From Neobacillus bataviensis (GTDB lineage: Bacteria; Bacillota; Bacilli; Bacillales_B; DSM-18226), in contig NZ_JAHXYW010000008.1 in the NCBI RefSeq assembly GCF_019969725.1, forward strand, positions 1 through 64,000: DNA of 64,000 bases, in the 5' to 3' direction. Under the pieces are notes generated by a model, which was not told where the DNA came from, searched no databases, and worked only from the letters and a program-made list of their open reading frames with translations. Numbering within the stretch: position 1 is the first letter of the stretch; the number at the start of each line of letters is the position of its first letter. Below, piece by piece: positions 50,487-60,400 of this stretch. The position numbers and the translations under genes were made by a program.

Positions 50487-51923
50487 TTATTCCATCTTAA
50501 AGCTAATTAATTTTAATTCGGTCATTTCCTCGACGGCGTATTTGATTCCTTCTCGTCCCATGCCGCTTAACTTCACCCCGCCGTAGGGCATTTGATCAAC
50601 GCGGAACGTAGGAATATCATTAATCATTACGCCGCCAACTTCTAATCTTTTCGCCGCCTGAAGTCCATAATGGATGTCATTCGTAAAAATCCCTGCCTGC
50701 AGGCCATATTTTGAGTCATTGACCATCTCAATGGCCTCATCCATTGTTTTAAACCGATTAATATGGACGACCGGAGCAAAAATTTCTTCACAAGAAACCT
50801 TTTCGCTGGTGTCTACATCGACCAAAACGGTTGGCTGATAAATTCCATCCGTAATGCTGCCGCCAATTTTTATCCCTGCACCGCTTGCAACTGCTTCTTC
50901 TACCCACTCTTTCGTACGCTGAACATCTCCCCTTGAAATCAATGCAGAGATATCTGTTTCTTCATCCAAGGGATTCCCGATTTTTAGTTTTTTCACTTCT
51001 TCTACGAACTGCTCCGTAAATGGTTCCAATAGATTTTCATGAACAAAAATCCGCTGAATGCTAATACATACCTGCCCCTGGTAGGAAAACGCACCTGTGA
51101 TAATCCTAGGGATAATCTTTTCAAGGTTGACCCCTTCGTCGACAATTACGGCAGAGTTTGAACCTAATTCCAGGGTTACTCGCTTTAAGCCGGAGTTTTC
51201 CCGGATATATCTGCCAACCTCAGGGCTTCCCGTAAAGGTGATCATCTTAATTCTGTCGTCTTTCATTAATATATCGCCGACACTGCGTCCGCTTCCGGTT
51301 ACCACGTTTAAGGCACCCTTCGGCAAACCTGCCCGGTGAAAAAATTCAGCAATCTTATAAGCCGATAACGGGGTTTGGCTCGCCGGCTTTAACACCACAG
51401 GATTTCCTGCGGCAATCGCTGGTCCTACTTTATGAGCAACGAGATTCATAGGGAAATTGAATGGCGTAATCGCTGCGATGACACCAATAGGCTCTCTAAC
51501 CGTAAAAGCAAGCCTTCCTTCCCCGCCTGGAGCTGCATCCATCGGAACTGTTTCTCCATGGATTCTTCTTGCTTCATGGGAAGCGAAGGTATAGGTCATG
51601 ATTGTCCGGTCTACCTCGGCCCGGGCAACTTTAAGCGGTTTTGCTGCTTCTTGAGAAATGATCTTCGCACATTCTTCTCTTTCTTCCTTTAGAAAACCTG
51701 CTACTTTTTCTAAAATTTCCGCCCTGACATATGCCGGCAGCACTGCTAATTTTGCTGAAGCCTGATCTGCCGACGCGATTGCATCCAGAACATCGTCCTT
51801 TCCGGCAACTGCGATATCCGCAATATGCTCAAGATTATAAGGGTTGTTTAATCCCGTATAGGCTGCTGCAGGACGGTATTCTCCGCCAATCCATAGTGAT
51901 TGTTTCAAAATATTATCCTCCAT
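50487..51923 (-). CDS. NAD(P)-dependent aldehyde dehydrogenase
   Basis: 478 residues. Catalytic Cys286 in GQVCISIQR, general base Glu252 in LELGSNS, and NPFNF/TGSPEVG nucleotide motifs. Similar to semialdehyde and lactaldehyde dehydrogenases. In context it probably oxidises the aldehyde made by the aminotransferase upstream. Not part of the B. subtilis yodPQRST cluster as I recall it. Confidence 0.88.
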   Translation of the reverse strand: MEDNILKQSLWIGGEYRPAAAYTGLNNPYNLEHIADIAVAGKDDVLDAIASADQASAKLAVLPAYVRAEILEKVAGFLKEEREECAKIISQEAAKPLKVARAEVDRTIMTYTFASHEARRIHGETVPMDAAPGGEGRLAFTVREPIGVIAAITPFNFPMNLVAHKVGPAIAAGNPVVLKPASQTPLSAYKIAEFFHRAGLPKGALNVVTGSGRSVGDILMKDDRIKMITFTGSPEVGRYIRENSGLKRVTLELGSNSAVIVDEGVNLEKIIPRIITGAFSYQGQVCISIQRIFVHENLLEPFTEQFVEEVKKLKIGNPLDEETDISALISRGDVQRTKEWVEEAVASGAGIKIGGSITDGIYQPTVLVDVDTSEKVSCEEIFAPVVHINRFKTMDEAIEMVNDSKYGLQAGIFTNDIHYGLQAAKRLEVGGVMINDIPTFRVDQMPYGGVKLSGMGREGIKYAVEEMTELKLISFKME

Positions 51924-51970
51924 TCCCTTGCTTTACCACTAATATAGCAATCTATTTGAAAGAAAGTAGA

Positions 51971-53341
51971 TTAAATTAACTTACCTTTTTGACAACAAAG
52001 ATGAATGGCTTTCTCTAACACTTCCATTCCCTCATCCAGCTGTTCATCTGTTATCACAAGTGGAGTTAATAAGCGAATGACATTGCCATATAGTCCCGCT
52101 GTCATGATAATAAGTCCATTTTGATGGGCGGTTTTAATGATTTCCTGAACAAGGTCTTTATTAGGTGATTTGGATTCGGAATCCGTTACAAATTCGATGG
52201 CACACATTGCGCCGAGATGACGAACTTCACCAATTTGCGAATATTGGGTTTTGATTTTTTCAAAGCGGTTTTGGAAAGCTTTGCCGATGTTTTCGGCCCG
52301 GCTTAACAAGCCTCCTTCCTCGATGGTTTTCACCACTTCAAGTCCGGCAACGCAGCCAAGAGGGCTGCCGCCATATGTTCCGCCAATTTCTCCTGTGTTA
52401 GGAGAATCCATAATTTCAGCGCGGCCTGTCACAGCACTAATCGGCAATCCTGCCGCGATTGATTTAGACATCGTTAAAAGATCTGGAACAACATCAAAAT
52501 GCTCGATGGCAAACATTTTTCCAGTACGGCCAAATCCAGTTTGAATCTCATCGGCAATAAACAAAATCCCATGCTTTTCACATAGAGCTTTGACACCTTT
52601 CACAAAGCCTTTCGAAGGAAAGACAAATCCCCCTTCACCTTGTACCGGTTCCATAATCACCGCAGCTACTTCTTCTGGAGGAACTTCACTTTGGAAAAAG
52701 GTTTCAAATCGCTGGAGAAGTGCAGCATCTAACTGTTCCGGGGAGTCAAATTCTGAGCGATAATAATAAGGGTATGGCCACTTATAGGTCTCAGGCGCAA
52801 AAGGACCAAACTCATATTTATATGGCTTGACCTTGCTTGTTAAGGACATCGCCATATAGGTTCGTCCGTGAAAGCCTCTTTCAAATGAGATTATCGCTTT
52901 CCTTCCGGTATATTTTCGAGCTATTTTTACGGCATTTTCAACAGCCTCTGCCCCGCTGTTTAAAAAGAAGGTTTTCTTTTTATGATTCCCGGGAGTAATT
53001 CGGTTTAAGGTTTCAGCGAGCTCAATATAGGGTTCATACATCATAACGTGAAAGCACGGGTGAAGATAGGCATCAATCTGGCGGTGCAGTGCCTCAACGA
53101 TCATTGGCGGACAATGACCGACATTTAACGAGCCAATTGCACCGGCAAAATCAATAAAGGTGTTGCCATCAACATCCGTAATTAACGCTCCTTCCCCTTT
53201 TACTGCAAAGGTTGGGATTGTATTAAAGGGTCCTTTTGGGACATTGTGTTCTTTCCTTGCTAACAGTTCAATTGCTTTAGGACCTGGAATTCTTGTTTTC
53301 AATTGAATGGAACTTTTTTTTGTTTCCTTATTGTTACTCAT
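51971..53341 (-). CDS. Class III aminotransferase, GabT-like
   Basis: About 456 residues. PLP-binding Lys in TMSKSIAAGLP, the DEIQTGFGRTGK aspartate that contacts the pyridine ring, and GFHGRTYMAMS. Resembles 4-aminobutyrate aminotransferase and would convert a terminal amine to an aldehyde for the dehydrogenase downstream. Its ATG overlaps the yodQ stop (ATGAGTAA). Confidence 0.88.
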   Translation of the reverse strand: MSNNKETKKSSIQLKTRIPGPKAIELLARKEHNVPKGPFNTIPTFAVKGEGALITDVDGNTFIDFAGAIGSLNVGHCPPMIVEALHRQIDAYLHPCFHVMMYEPYIELAETLNRITPGNHKKKTFFLNSGAEAVENAVKIARKYTGRKAIISFERGFHGRTYMAMSLTSKVKPYKYEFGPFAPETYKWPYPYYYRSEFDSPEQLDAALLQRFETFFQSEVPPEEVAAVIMEPVQGEGGFVFPSKGFVKGVKALCEKHGILFIADEIQTGFGRTGKMFAIEHFDVVPDLLTMSKSIAAGLPISAVTGRAEIMDSPNTGEIGGTYGGSPLGCVAGLEVVKTIEEGGLLSRAENIGKAFQNRFEKIKTQYSQIGEVRHLGAMCAIEFVTDSESKSPNKDLVQEIIKTAHQNGLIIMTAGLYGNVIRLLTPLVITDEQLDEGMEVLEKAIHLCCQKGKLI

Positions 53342-54602
53342 CCACTTCACACCATTCCAATAAAGTAAAGGCAATAATCTCACTAGCAGCAAACAGATCC
53401 TCTAAATTAATATGTTCGTTGGCATCATGTGCTGTCTCCGTAATTCCCGGCCCGAAGACAACTACTGGAGTATTCCCTACATTAGAAAGGATTCCTCCAT
53501 CCGTTCCCCATGGACTTGCCTCTACGGCTGGCTGATTTCCTTTTACTTCTATGAAACTCTTTGTAAGCTCTTTTATCAAAGGATGCTCACTCTCAAGGCT
53601 TCCTGGCAGCCATCTGCCGCCAAACCACTCAATTTGCAATGGATTCTGGCTGAACCATTCATCCTTCTCGTTTAATTGTTGCAAACAAGTTTCCATTTCT
53701 AATTGGGCAGTTTGAATCGTTTCTTCGGGAGACACTCCCATTCTTCCTTCGATGATTGCGGTGTCAGGGACGGAAGAGGGCCACTCACCACTTTTGATTT
53801 TTCCAATATTAATCGGAATCGGAATCGGAATTTTTTCGAATAGGGGATCGGATATCCTGGCATTTCTATCTTTCTCTAATTGTTGTAATCTTTGAATAAC
53901 GATGAGGGATTTTTCGATGGCGCTGACACCTTCATATCTGGTCCCCCCATGTGCAGCCCTTCCCTTAACGGTAATTCTGAACCACATCGACCCTTGTTGT
54001 TTTGGGAAGATTTTCATATTTGTCGGTTCCGGAATGATTGCCCCGTCTGCCTGATATCCGCGGAGTACGGCAGCAAGTGTACCGGCCCCGCCGCTTTCCT
54101 CCTCAATGACACTTTGAAAAATAACATCACCCTTTAACTTTATTTCATTTGCAATTAACGATTCTATTGCCATAATAAGAGCAACATTCCCGCCTTTCAT
54201 ATCGGTTGCTCCTCTTCCATAAAGCTTGCCGCACTCTATCGTTCCGCTAAAAGGATCCTGCTTCCAGTTGTTTACATCTCCTACCGGCACTACATCAATA
54301 TGCCCATTCAGAATGATAGATTTGCCTCCACCGGAACCTTTTAGAACGGCAACTAAATTAGGATTTCCTTCGAAACTTTCCCGGTCACAACAATAGGCAG
54401 GATGTTTCTTCAACTCGTCGCCGCCAATCTCCCAAATATCTAGTGTTAAACCAAGTTGACGGCATTTTTCGATTACTATTGCCTGGGTCCCGCTTTCATT
54501 TCCTCTTGTACTATCCTCTTGAACAAGGATTTGTAACAATCGTGCTCCCCTGGCGCGATTTTCCTTAAGCCACTGCTTAATACGGACTTTATTTTTTTCC
54601 AT
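53334..54602 (-). CDS. yodQ: M20-family deacylase (YodQ)
   Basis: About 422 residues, ArgE/DapE/ACY1 family. Metal ligands: His in LNGHIDVVP, Asp in GRGATDMKGG, Glu pair in VIEEESGG, and a dimerisation GRAAHGG segment. Hydrolyses an N-acyl amino acid; in this locus an acylated lysine derivative is a reasonable guess. AGGAGTG precedes the ATG. Confidence 0.82.
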   Translation of the reverse strand: MEKNKVRIKQWLKENRARGARLLQILVQEDSTRGNESGTQAIVIEKCRQLGLTLDIWEIGGDELKKHPAYCCDRESFEGNPNLVAVLKGSGGGKSIILNGHIDVVPVGDVNNWKQDPFSGTIECGKLYGRGATDMKGGNVALIMAIESLIANEIKLKGDVIFQSVIEEESGGAGTLAAVLRGYQADGAIIPEPTNMKIFPKQQGSMWFRITVKGRAAHGGTRYEGVSAIEKSLIVIQRLQQLEKDRNARISDPLFEKIPIPIPINIGKIKSGEWPSSVPDTAIIEGRMGVSPEETIQTAQLEMETCLQQLNEKDEWFSQNPLQIEWFGGRWLPGSLESEHPLIKELTKSFIEVKGNQPAVEASPWGTDGGILSNVGNTPVVVFGPGITETAHDANEHINLEDLFAASEIIAFTLLEWCEVDE

Positions 54603-54630
54603 GTGATTCACTCCTTTTGCCCAAATTTTG

Positions 54631-55296
54631 CTAGTATGGTATTCTACGTATATTTTCACTTATGTTAAATTCACAACCGGTCTTCGTGACGACATTTTCT
54701 ATACTATATGGCGCAAATAATTCGGTCAGAAGCAGCCCTTCTTCCGTTACTTTGAAAACGGCCATTTCCGTAATAATCAGATCAACACACTTGGATGAGG
54801 TCAAAGGCAGAGTACAGATTGGAACAATTTTAGGACTGCCATTTTTATCACTATGATTCATGACCACAATGACTTTTTTGGCTTTTTGAGCGAGTTCCAT
54901 CGCCCCTCCCATTCCTGGAACCTTTTTTCCCGGTACAATCCAATTCGCTAAGTCGCCATTTTGGCTGACTTGTAGGGAACCTAAAATGGTAATATCAACT
55001 TTGCCTCTGCGGATCATCCCAAAAGCAATGGCACTATCTGTGTAGGAACCTCCGCAAGTGAGGGTGACAGGAAATCCTCCAGCATTGCATAAATTTTCAT
55101 CCTCTTCACCCTTATTCGGACTTGGTCCCATGCCAGTTATCCCGTTTTCAGCATGAAACATCACCTTTGTTTCTTCAGATAGATGGTTGGGGACAAGAGA
55201 GGGGATGCCGATTCCAAGATTCACGACCATTCCATTTTGAATTTCCTCAGATGCCCTTCTCGCCATTTGATTTCGAATATCTACTCCCATGCCCAT
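54631..55296 (-). CDS. yodR: CoA-transferase, beta subunit (YodR/AtoA-like)
   Basis: About 221 residues. Family I CoA-transferase beta subunit: NLGIGIPSLVPNHL and the catalytic Glu in HAENGITGMGP. ATG at 55296 lies 8 bases after GGGAGTG, overlapping the end of the alpha-subunit gene. Works with the alpha subunit to move CoA onto a carboxylic acid. Confidence 0.88.
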   Translation of the reverse strand: MGMGVDIRNQMARRASEEIQNGMVVNLGIGIPSLVPNHLSEETKVMFHAENGITGMGPSPNKGEEDENLCNAGGFPVTLTCGGSYTDSAIAFGMIRRGKVDITILGSLQVSQNGDLANWIVPGKKVPGMGGAMELAQKAKKVIVVMNHSDKNGSPKIVPICTLPLTSSKCVDLIITEMAVFKVTEEGLLLTELFAPYSIENVVTKTGCEFNISENIRRIPY

Positions 55297-55973
55297 TTCC
55301 AATTCACTCCCTTCGACGGAATGACATAATTGACGAACACTCCCGGGGTAATAATTTCATCCGGGGCCAGGCTGCCCAACGGAACAATTTCTTCGACTTC
55401 CGCAATCGTAATGTCCCCTGCCATTGCGACAAGTGGATTAGTGTTACGGGCACTTTTGTCATAAATCAAATTCCCGTACTCATCTGCTTTTTTCGCAAAC
55501 ACGATTGAAACCTCTGCAGTTAAGGCTGTTTCAACAAGATAGTTTTTTCCATTTAGTGAGAAAAGAGGTTTATTCTTTGCCACAATCTCATTATCCATGC
55601 CAATATCGGAAAGGATTGCCGGCAGACCTACGCCCCCGGCACGGATTCTCTCGGCTAAGATTCCTTGTGGTGAAAACTCAACCACAAGCTTTCCCTCGTG
55701 CATTTGCTGGCCAGCAAATGGGTTTGAACCGATATGAGAGGCTATTACTTTTTTGGCTCTCTCCGCTTTGACCAACTTGCCGATTCCTATAGTCGGGAAT
55801 CCTGTATCGTTCCCAATTAAGGTAAGGTTAGTAACTCCTTTTTCCAGTATTCCATCTATTAAGGTCGGCGGCGATCCCACCCCGCCAAAACCTCCAAACA
55901 TCAACGTCATGCCGTCATGGAATAATTCCATAACATTCTCAAGCGCCGTAATTTTACCGAATGGATTATCCAT
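55281..55973 (-). CDS. yodS: CoA-transferase, alpha subunit (YodS/AtoD-like)
   Basis: 230 residues. GGFGGVGSPPTLIDGIL glycine-rich loop and FSPQGILAERIRAGG match the alpha subunit of acetoacetate-type CoA-transferases. Starts right after the yodT stop and overlaps the beta subunit gene, typical of these heterodimers. Confidence 0.88.
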   Translation of the reverse strand: MDNPFGKITALENVMELFHDGMTLMFGGFGGVGSPPTLIDGILEKGVTNLTLIGNDTGFPTIGIGKLVKAERAKKVIASHIGSNPFAGQQMHEGKLVVEFSPQGILAERIRAGGVGLPAILSDIGMDNEIVAKNKPLFSLNGKNYLVETALTAEVSIVFAKKADEYGNLIYDKSARNTNPLVAMAGDITIAEVEEIVPLGSLAPDEIITPGVFVNYVIPSKGVNWKWAWE

Positions 55974-57329
55974 TTACGCTTCACCAGCCATTCCTAGATT
56001 CAATTGCTTTGAAAATGCTTCAAATGTTTCTTTTAATAGTGCAGCAAGTTCCTCGATTTCCCTTTTTGAGATTGTTAATGGCGGGGACACGATGATGGCA
56101 TCACCGTTTACACCGTCGATTCCCGCTCCTGCAGGATAGATGAGCAGCCCTTTTTCTTTGGCAAGGGCTACAATTTTTTGTGTGACTTGTGCACTTCTTG
56201 GAAAAGGAGTTTTCGCGCTTTCTTCTTCAACAAATTCTATTCCCATCAGCAATCCTTTACCTCGAATGTCTCCAATAAATGAAAATTGGCCTTTTAATTT
56301 TTCGAGCTGATTTTTTAAATAAGTACTCTTACAATCTACCTCTTTTAAAATCTCGTTTTTTTCCAAATATTCCAGAACAGCAAAGGAAACGGCGCATGTT
56401 TGCGGGTTAGCGCTTAAGGTATGACCGCTCATCACGGATTTGGACCCTGCTAAAATCGGCTCCATTACCTTTTCACTGGCAACGGCTGCTGCTATTGGTG
56501 CGTAGCCCGCCCCCATTCCTTTCCCTAAAGCAACAATATCCGGCGTAACTCCCCATTGCTCACAGGCGAGCATCGTCCCGGTACGTCCAAACCCTGTCAT
56601 CACCTCATCAGCGATAAAGAGAATATCATGGGCTTCACATATTTCTTTTATCTGTTTGAAATAATCCTTTGGCGGCGCGATGGCTCCGCCTGCTGCACCA
56701 ATCACAGGTTCAGCAATGAAAGCAGCAATTTTGTCTGCTCCTATTCGTGAAATGGCAGTATCTAGTTCGCGGGCACATAAATAATTACAGGAAGGTGCCT
56801 CTAGGTTGTAAGGGCAGCGGTAACAGTAGGGAGGGTGGATGACGGGAAATTCTTCTAAGAGGGGAACAAATCTTGCTCTTCTTCCTGTATGCCCCGACAT
56901 CGAAAGGGCTCCAAGTGTGATTCCATGGTAACTGACCCAGCGGGATAATATTTTTGTTTTGGTTTGAATTCCTTTTTCCTGCCAATATTGGATGGCCATT
57001 TTCATAGCTGTCTCGGTCGCTTCGGAGCCGCTGTTGACAAAAAAGCTCCAATTAAGCCCTTCTGGAGTTAGTTCAGCAATTTTTTCAGCCAGCTTTTCGG
57101 CCGCTTCACTGGTAAATTGCGAACGATAGACAAAGGAAACTTTATTGGCCTGCTCATTCATCGCGTCAATAATTTCTCTTACTCCGTGGCCAATATTAGC
57201 TGTGACAGCACCAGACGAAGCATCCAAATATTTTTTCCCTTCTTTATCAAATAAATAGACCCCTTTGCCATAATCAATCACTGGGTATGTTTCATCAAGC
57301 ATTGGTTTAATTAAAAAAGAACGCACCAT
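55974..57329 (-). CDS. yodT: Class III aminotransferase (YodT)
   Basis: 451 residues. PLP Lys in ALGKGMGAGYAP, DEVMTGFGRTGTM, and YHGITLGALSMSG. Cys-rich patch PPYCYRCPYNLEAPSCNY may bind metal. First gene of the minus-strand operon yodT-S-R-Q-aminotransferase-dehydrogenase-yodP. The ribosome site (GTGGTG) is weak. Confidence 0.85.
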   Translation of the reverse strand: MVRSFLIKPMLDETYPVIDYGKGVYLFDKEGKKYLDASSGAVTANIGHGVREIIDAMNEQANKVSFVYRSQFTSEAAEKLAEKIAELTPEGLNWSFFVNSGSEATETAMKMAIQYWQEKGIQTKTKILSRWVSYHGITLGALSMSGHTGRRARFVPLLEEFPVIHPPYCYRCPYNLEAPSCNYLCARELDTAISRIGADKIAAFIAEPVIGAAGGAIAPPKDYFKQIKEICEAHDILFIADEVMTGFGRTGTMLACEQWGVTPDIVALGKGMGAGYAPIAAAVASEKVMEPILAGSKSVMSGHTLSANPQTCAVSFAVLEYLEKNEILKEVDCKSTYLKNQLEKLKGQFSFIGDIRGKGLLMGIEFVEEESAKTPFPRSAQVTQKIVALAKEKGLLIYPAGAGIDGVNGDAIIVSPPLTISKREIEELAALLKETFEAFSKQLNLGMAGEA

Positions 57330-57375
57330 GGGGCGGACACCACTTTCTTCTTAAAATAAGTCAGGCCTCATAGAA

Positions 57376-57383
57376 ATTGTATG
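57376..57383 (-). promoter_or_regulatory. Possible sigma-E -10 element of the yodT operon
   Basis: CATACAAT on the minus strand equals the sigma-E -10 consensus, about 46 bases before yodT. No good -35 is seen. Overlaps a GAAAC...GTTTC dyad (57384-57401). The homologous B. subtilis genes are under sigma-E. Confidence 0.35.
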
Positions 57384-57440
57384 AAACATCTATTTGTTTC
57401 TTTCATCTTATTTAGAAATCGTTATTGGGAATAAAAAAAA

Positions 57441-57460
57441 CAGACACTCCTTGGTGTCTG
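57441..57460 (-). terminator. Terminator of the TPR/C39 gene
   Basis: CAGACAC / GTGTCTG stem, minus strand then TTTTTTTTATTC. Confidence 0.85.
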
Positions 57461-57462
57461 CT

Positions 57463-60400
57463 TCATCCTATTTTTAACTTAACTAAATCTTCATCCTGTT
57501 CCGCTAACTGGCGGAAATAGTCTGTCTCTTCATTTTCGAATACAAAATCAAGCACTTGCTGTGCTTCAAAGGTACGGTTGAGTAACGCTAAATAACAAGC
57601 CTTATTGTAATGAGCAAGTAAGTTTTCATCTTCTACTTCTATAACCCGATTAATCATGTCTAATGCTACTTCATTTTCATTTAAATAACTCAACGTAATA
57701 CTTAGCTGCAATTTAATGGAGGAGTCGAAGGGATGAATTTCCATTCCTTTTTCAAGCAGTTCTTTAGCCTCAGCATATTTGCCTTGTTTATTTAACCATC
57801 GGCCTAAATGGGAATGGGCATGATTTTCAAATGGATTATCAGCAATTACCTGTTTCATTCTTTTTTCAGCCTCTGCTATGTCTCCTTGTTCACCAATAAT
57901 ATAGGCAGAAACTGCTTGAACGTGGGAATTTTCAGGATCCTGCTGCAAACATTTTTCAAACAATGGCAATGCCGCTTGATAGTCCTTGGAATCCAAATAA
58001 ATCATGCCTAATTGATAGGCAATCTTATCATCCCATGCAGCGGTTAAAGCTTTCTGCAATACCTTAATAGAGTCATCCATTAAATCAAAATCCTCATAAA
58101 ACTTAGCAAATCGGCTTACTAGATTCAGATTGTCAGGAGCCAATTTAATAGCCGTTTCGTACAACTCGATTGCTGTACCAAAAATTCTCATTTGTTTAAA
58201 TCGATTTTTCAGCTTTCGGACAAACCGAGTAAATACATTCCCTTCATCCTCGTCCAACCAGTCAGCTTCCCTGAAATGCTCCTCAACAGCTTCACCAGCT
58301 AACAGGAACATAGAAGCCTTTTCTTCGCTCGTTCCTTTGAATTGATGAAGGAAATCCTCAAGGGCCGCCCAACGATTAGAAGCAGCGGTAAATTGGATAA
58401 GCGTTTTAAATAAATCTTCATCTTCGTTATACTTATTTAAAAGATGTTTAAGTCGTAAAGAACCCTTTTCCCACTTTTTCTGTTTAATTAACAGTTTGGC
58501 TTGGTGGTGAAGTAGTTCTGGTTGTTCAGGTTCAATTTCCAATGCTTCCTTTAATGTACTCTCTTCTGCTTTTATATTTCCAAGCGCTCCGTGTGTGTAG
58601 GCAAGCATGTCGAGTCTCCAAACCTCCGGGAACGAGCCTTGCAAATTTTCAAGCTTGTTTAATAAATTATGCAATCCTTCCTCATCCATAATCGAGGTCA
58701 AGTATTCCACATTTACATTGATCGGGGCAATTTCCAAAAGACGAAGTAAAAAGTCTGCCTCTTCTTCCCGCTTATCCTGGTATAATGCTATTTCCGCAAG
58801 CTTCAGATAGGCATGGTCGACTTTTGCATCCAGCTCTAAACACTTTTTAAAGGCATCCTTTGCAAAATCAAGCTGATTCAGGTTAAAGTAAACCGCACCC
58901 ATACGGTAATAAGGAAAGGAATCTGCTCTAACTTTTAAAGCGGATTTGTACGCATCAATAGCTTGAGCATATTGTTGCTTTTCTTCATATAAAGTCCCTT
59001 GAAAACATTTAAATTCAATACTATTAGGATGTTGGGCTGATTTTTCAGAGAGGAATTCTATCGCCCGGTCGACGAAGGGTGTTTCTTCCACCAATCCCAC
59101 ATAGAGTTCTAATGCATCATACAGATTGGAGTGAATAAAATCCATTCCGTCTTCAAAAAGCTTTAACCCATCCTCTAATAACGGAAGATCCTCCTCCTCT
59201 TTTGCCCAGTCAGCAAATATCCTGCCACAGTTAATTAAAAATTCACTATCTTTTTCAAAACGTGCTGCATGCTTTTTTAAATATTGAACAGCTTCTTCTT
59301 TATGGTCATCACTTGCCATCGATTCTGCCATTCCTAAATAAGCAAATCGCTCATCAGGAAATAAACTTATACAAGTTTGATAAATATTGATTGCTTTTGA
59401 CCATTCTTTTTGGTCCTTATATAATTCCCCCAGCCGGACATATACTTGAGAGGATTTTGCCGATTGTATTCCAGATAATAGTATTTCCTCCGCCTTTTCC
59501 AACTGATCAAATTCCAGCTCAAACAAGTCGGCGGCAGCAAGATGGGCATAAGGGGCTTCATTGTCTAATTTCATAGACATTAGGTACCCTCTTAAGGCTT
59601 TCCGGTGTTTTCCTAATTTTTGATCTAGACGTGCTCTCTCGTACCAGGCATGGGCATCCTTTGGTTCGTCTTTGATGAGCGCATTATATAGCATCCGGGC
59701 ATTTTCATTCTCGTTCTTTTCCATTAAGACTGCTGCATGGTTCAATCGGATAAAGCGGTCGTCTGGAGCAAGCATCATACTAATCTTTGAAAATAACTCG
59801 GCTTGAACAATATCCTTTTGATATAGATAGGAAAGTGCTAGATAGCTCCAAGTATAATATTGATCAGGGTCAAGTTGCAGCGAGTTCCTGAAGTAACGGG
59901 AGGCTTCTTCGTGTTGGTCAAAATAGAGTGAAATTCTGCCCTTTAAAAAATGATATAAGGTACTAAATGTTTTCCGGGTCGTTTTGGTAAGCTGACGCTC
60001 GGAAAGTTCCATTTTTGACAATCTTAAATAGGCCTGTGAAACATGGAGATTAAAGAAATCACTCTCCGGATATTCAAGTAAAATCCTTTCTGCACATGCA
60101 ATGATAAAATCTCCATATTCATCAAAGGAAAAATGCTTTACGACATATATAGGCGTGTACGGAATTTCAATATTTTCTTGCAAAAATTGAAAAAATAAGC
60201 CTTTGTATCTATTTTCATCCTCCTCCATTTTTTCACCGAAATCATGAAGTGTCCGGAAATAGGAGTCCTCTTCAAGGGAAAGAAAGGCTATCTCCTCAGC
60301 TCTTTCATTAGGCACCGCAACAATTGACATATAACTGGTTGCGCGATTGGCTTTTTGAAGCTCTTCGCTCGAAACATACAGCCCTTCCAGCATGTTTGGG

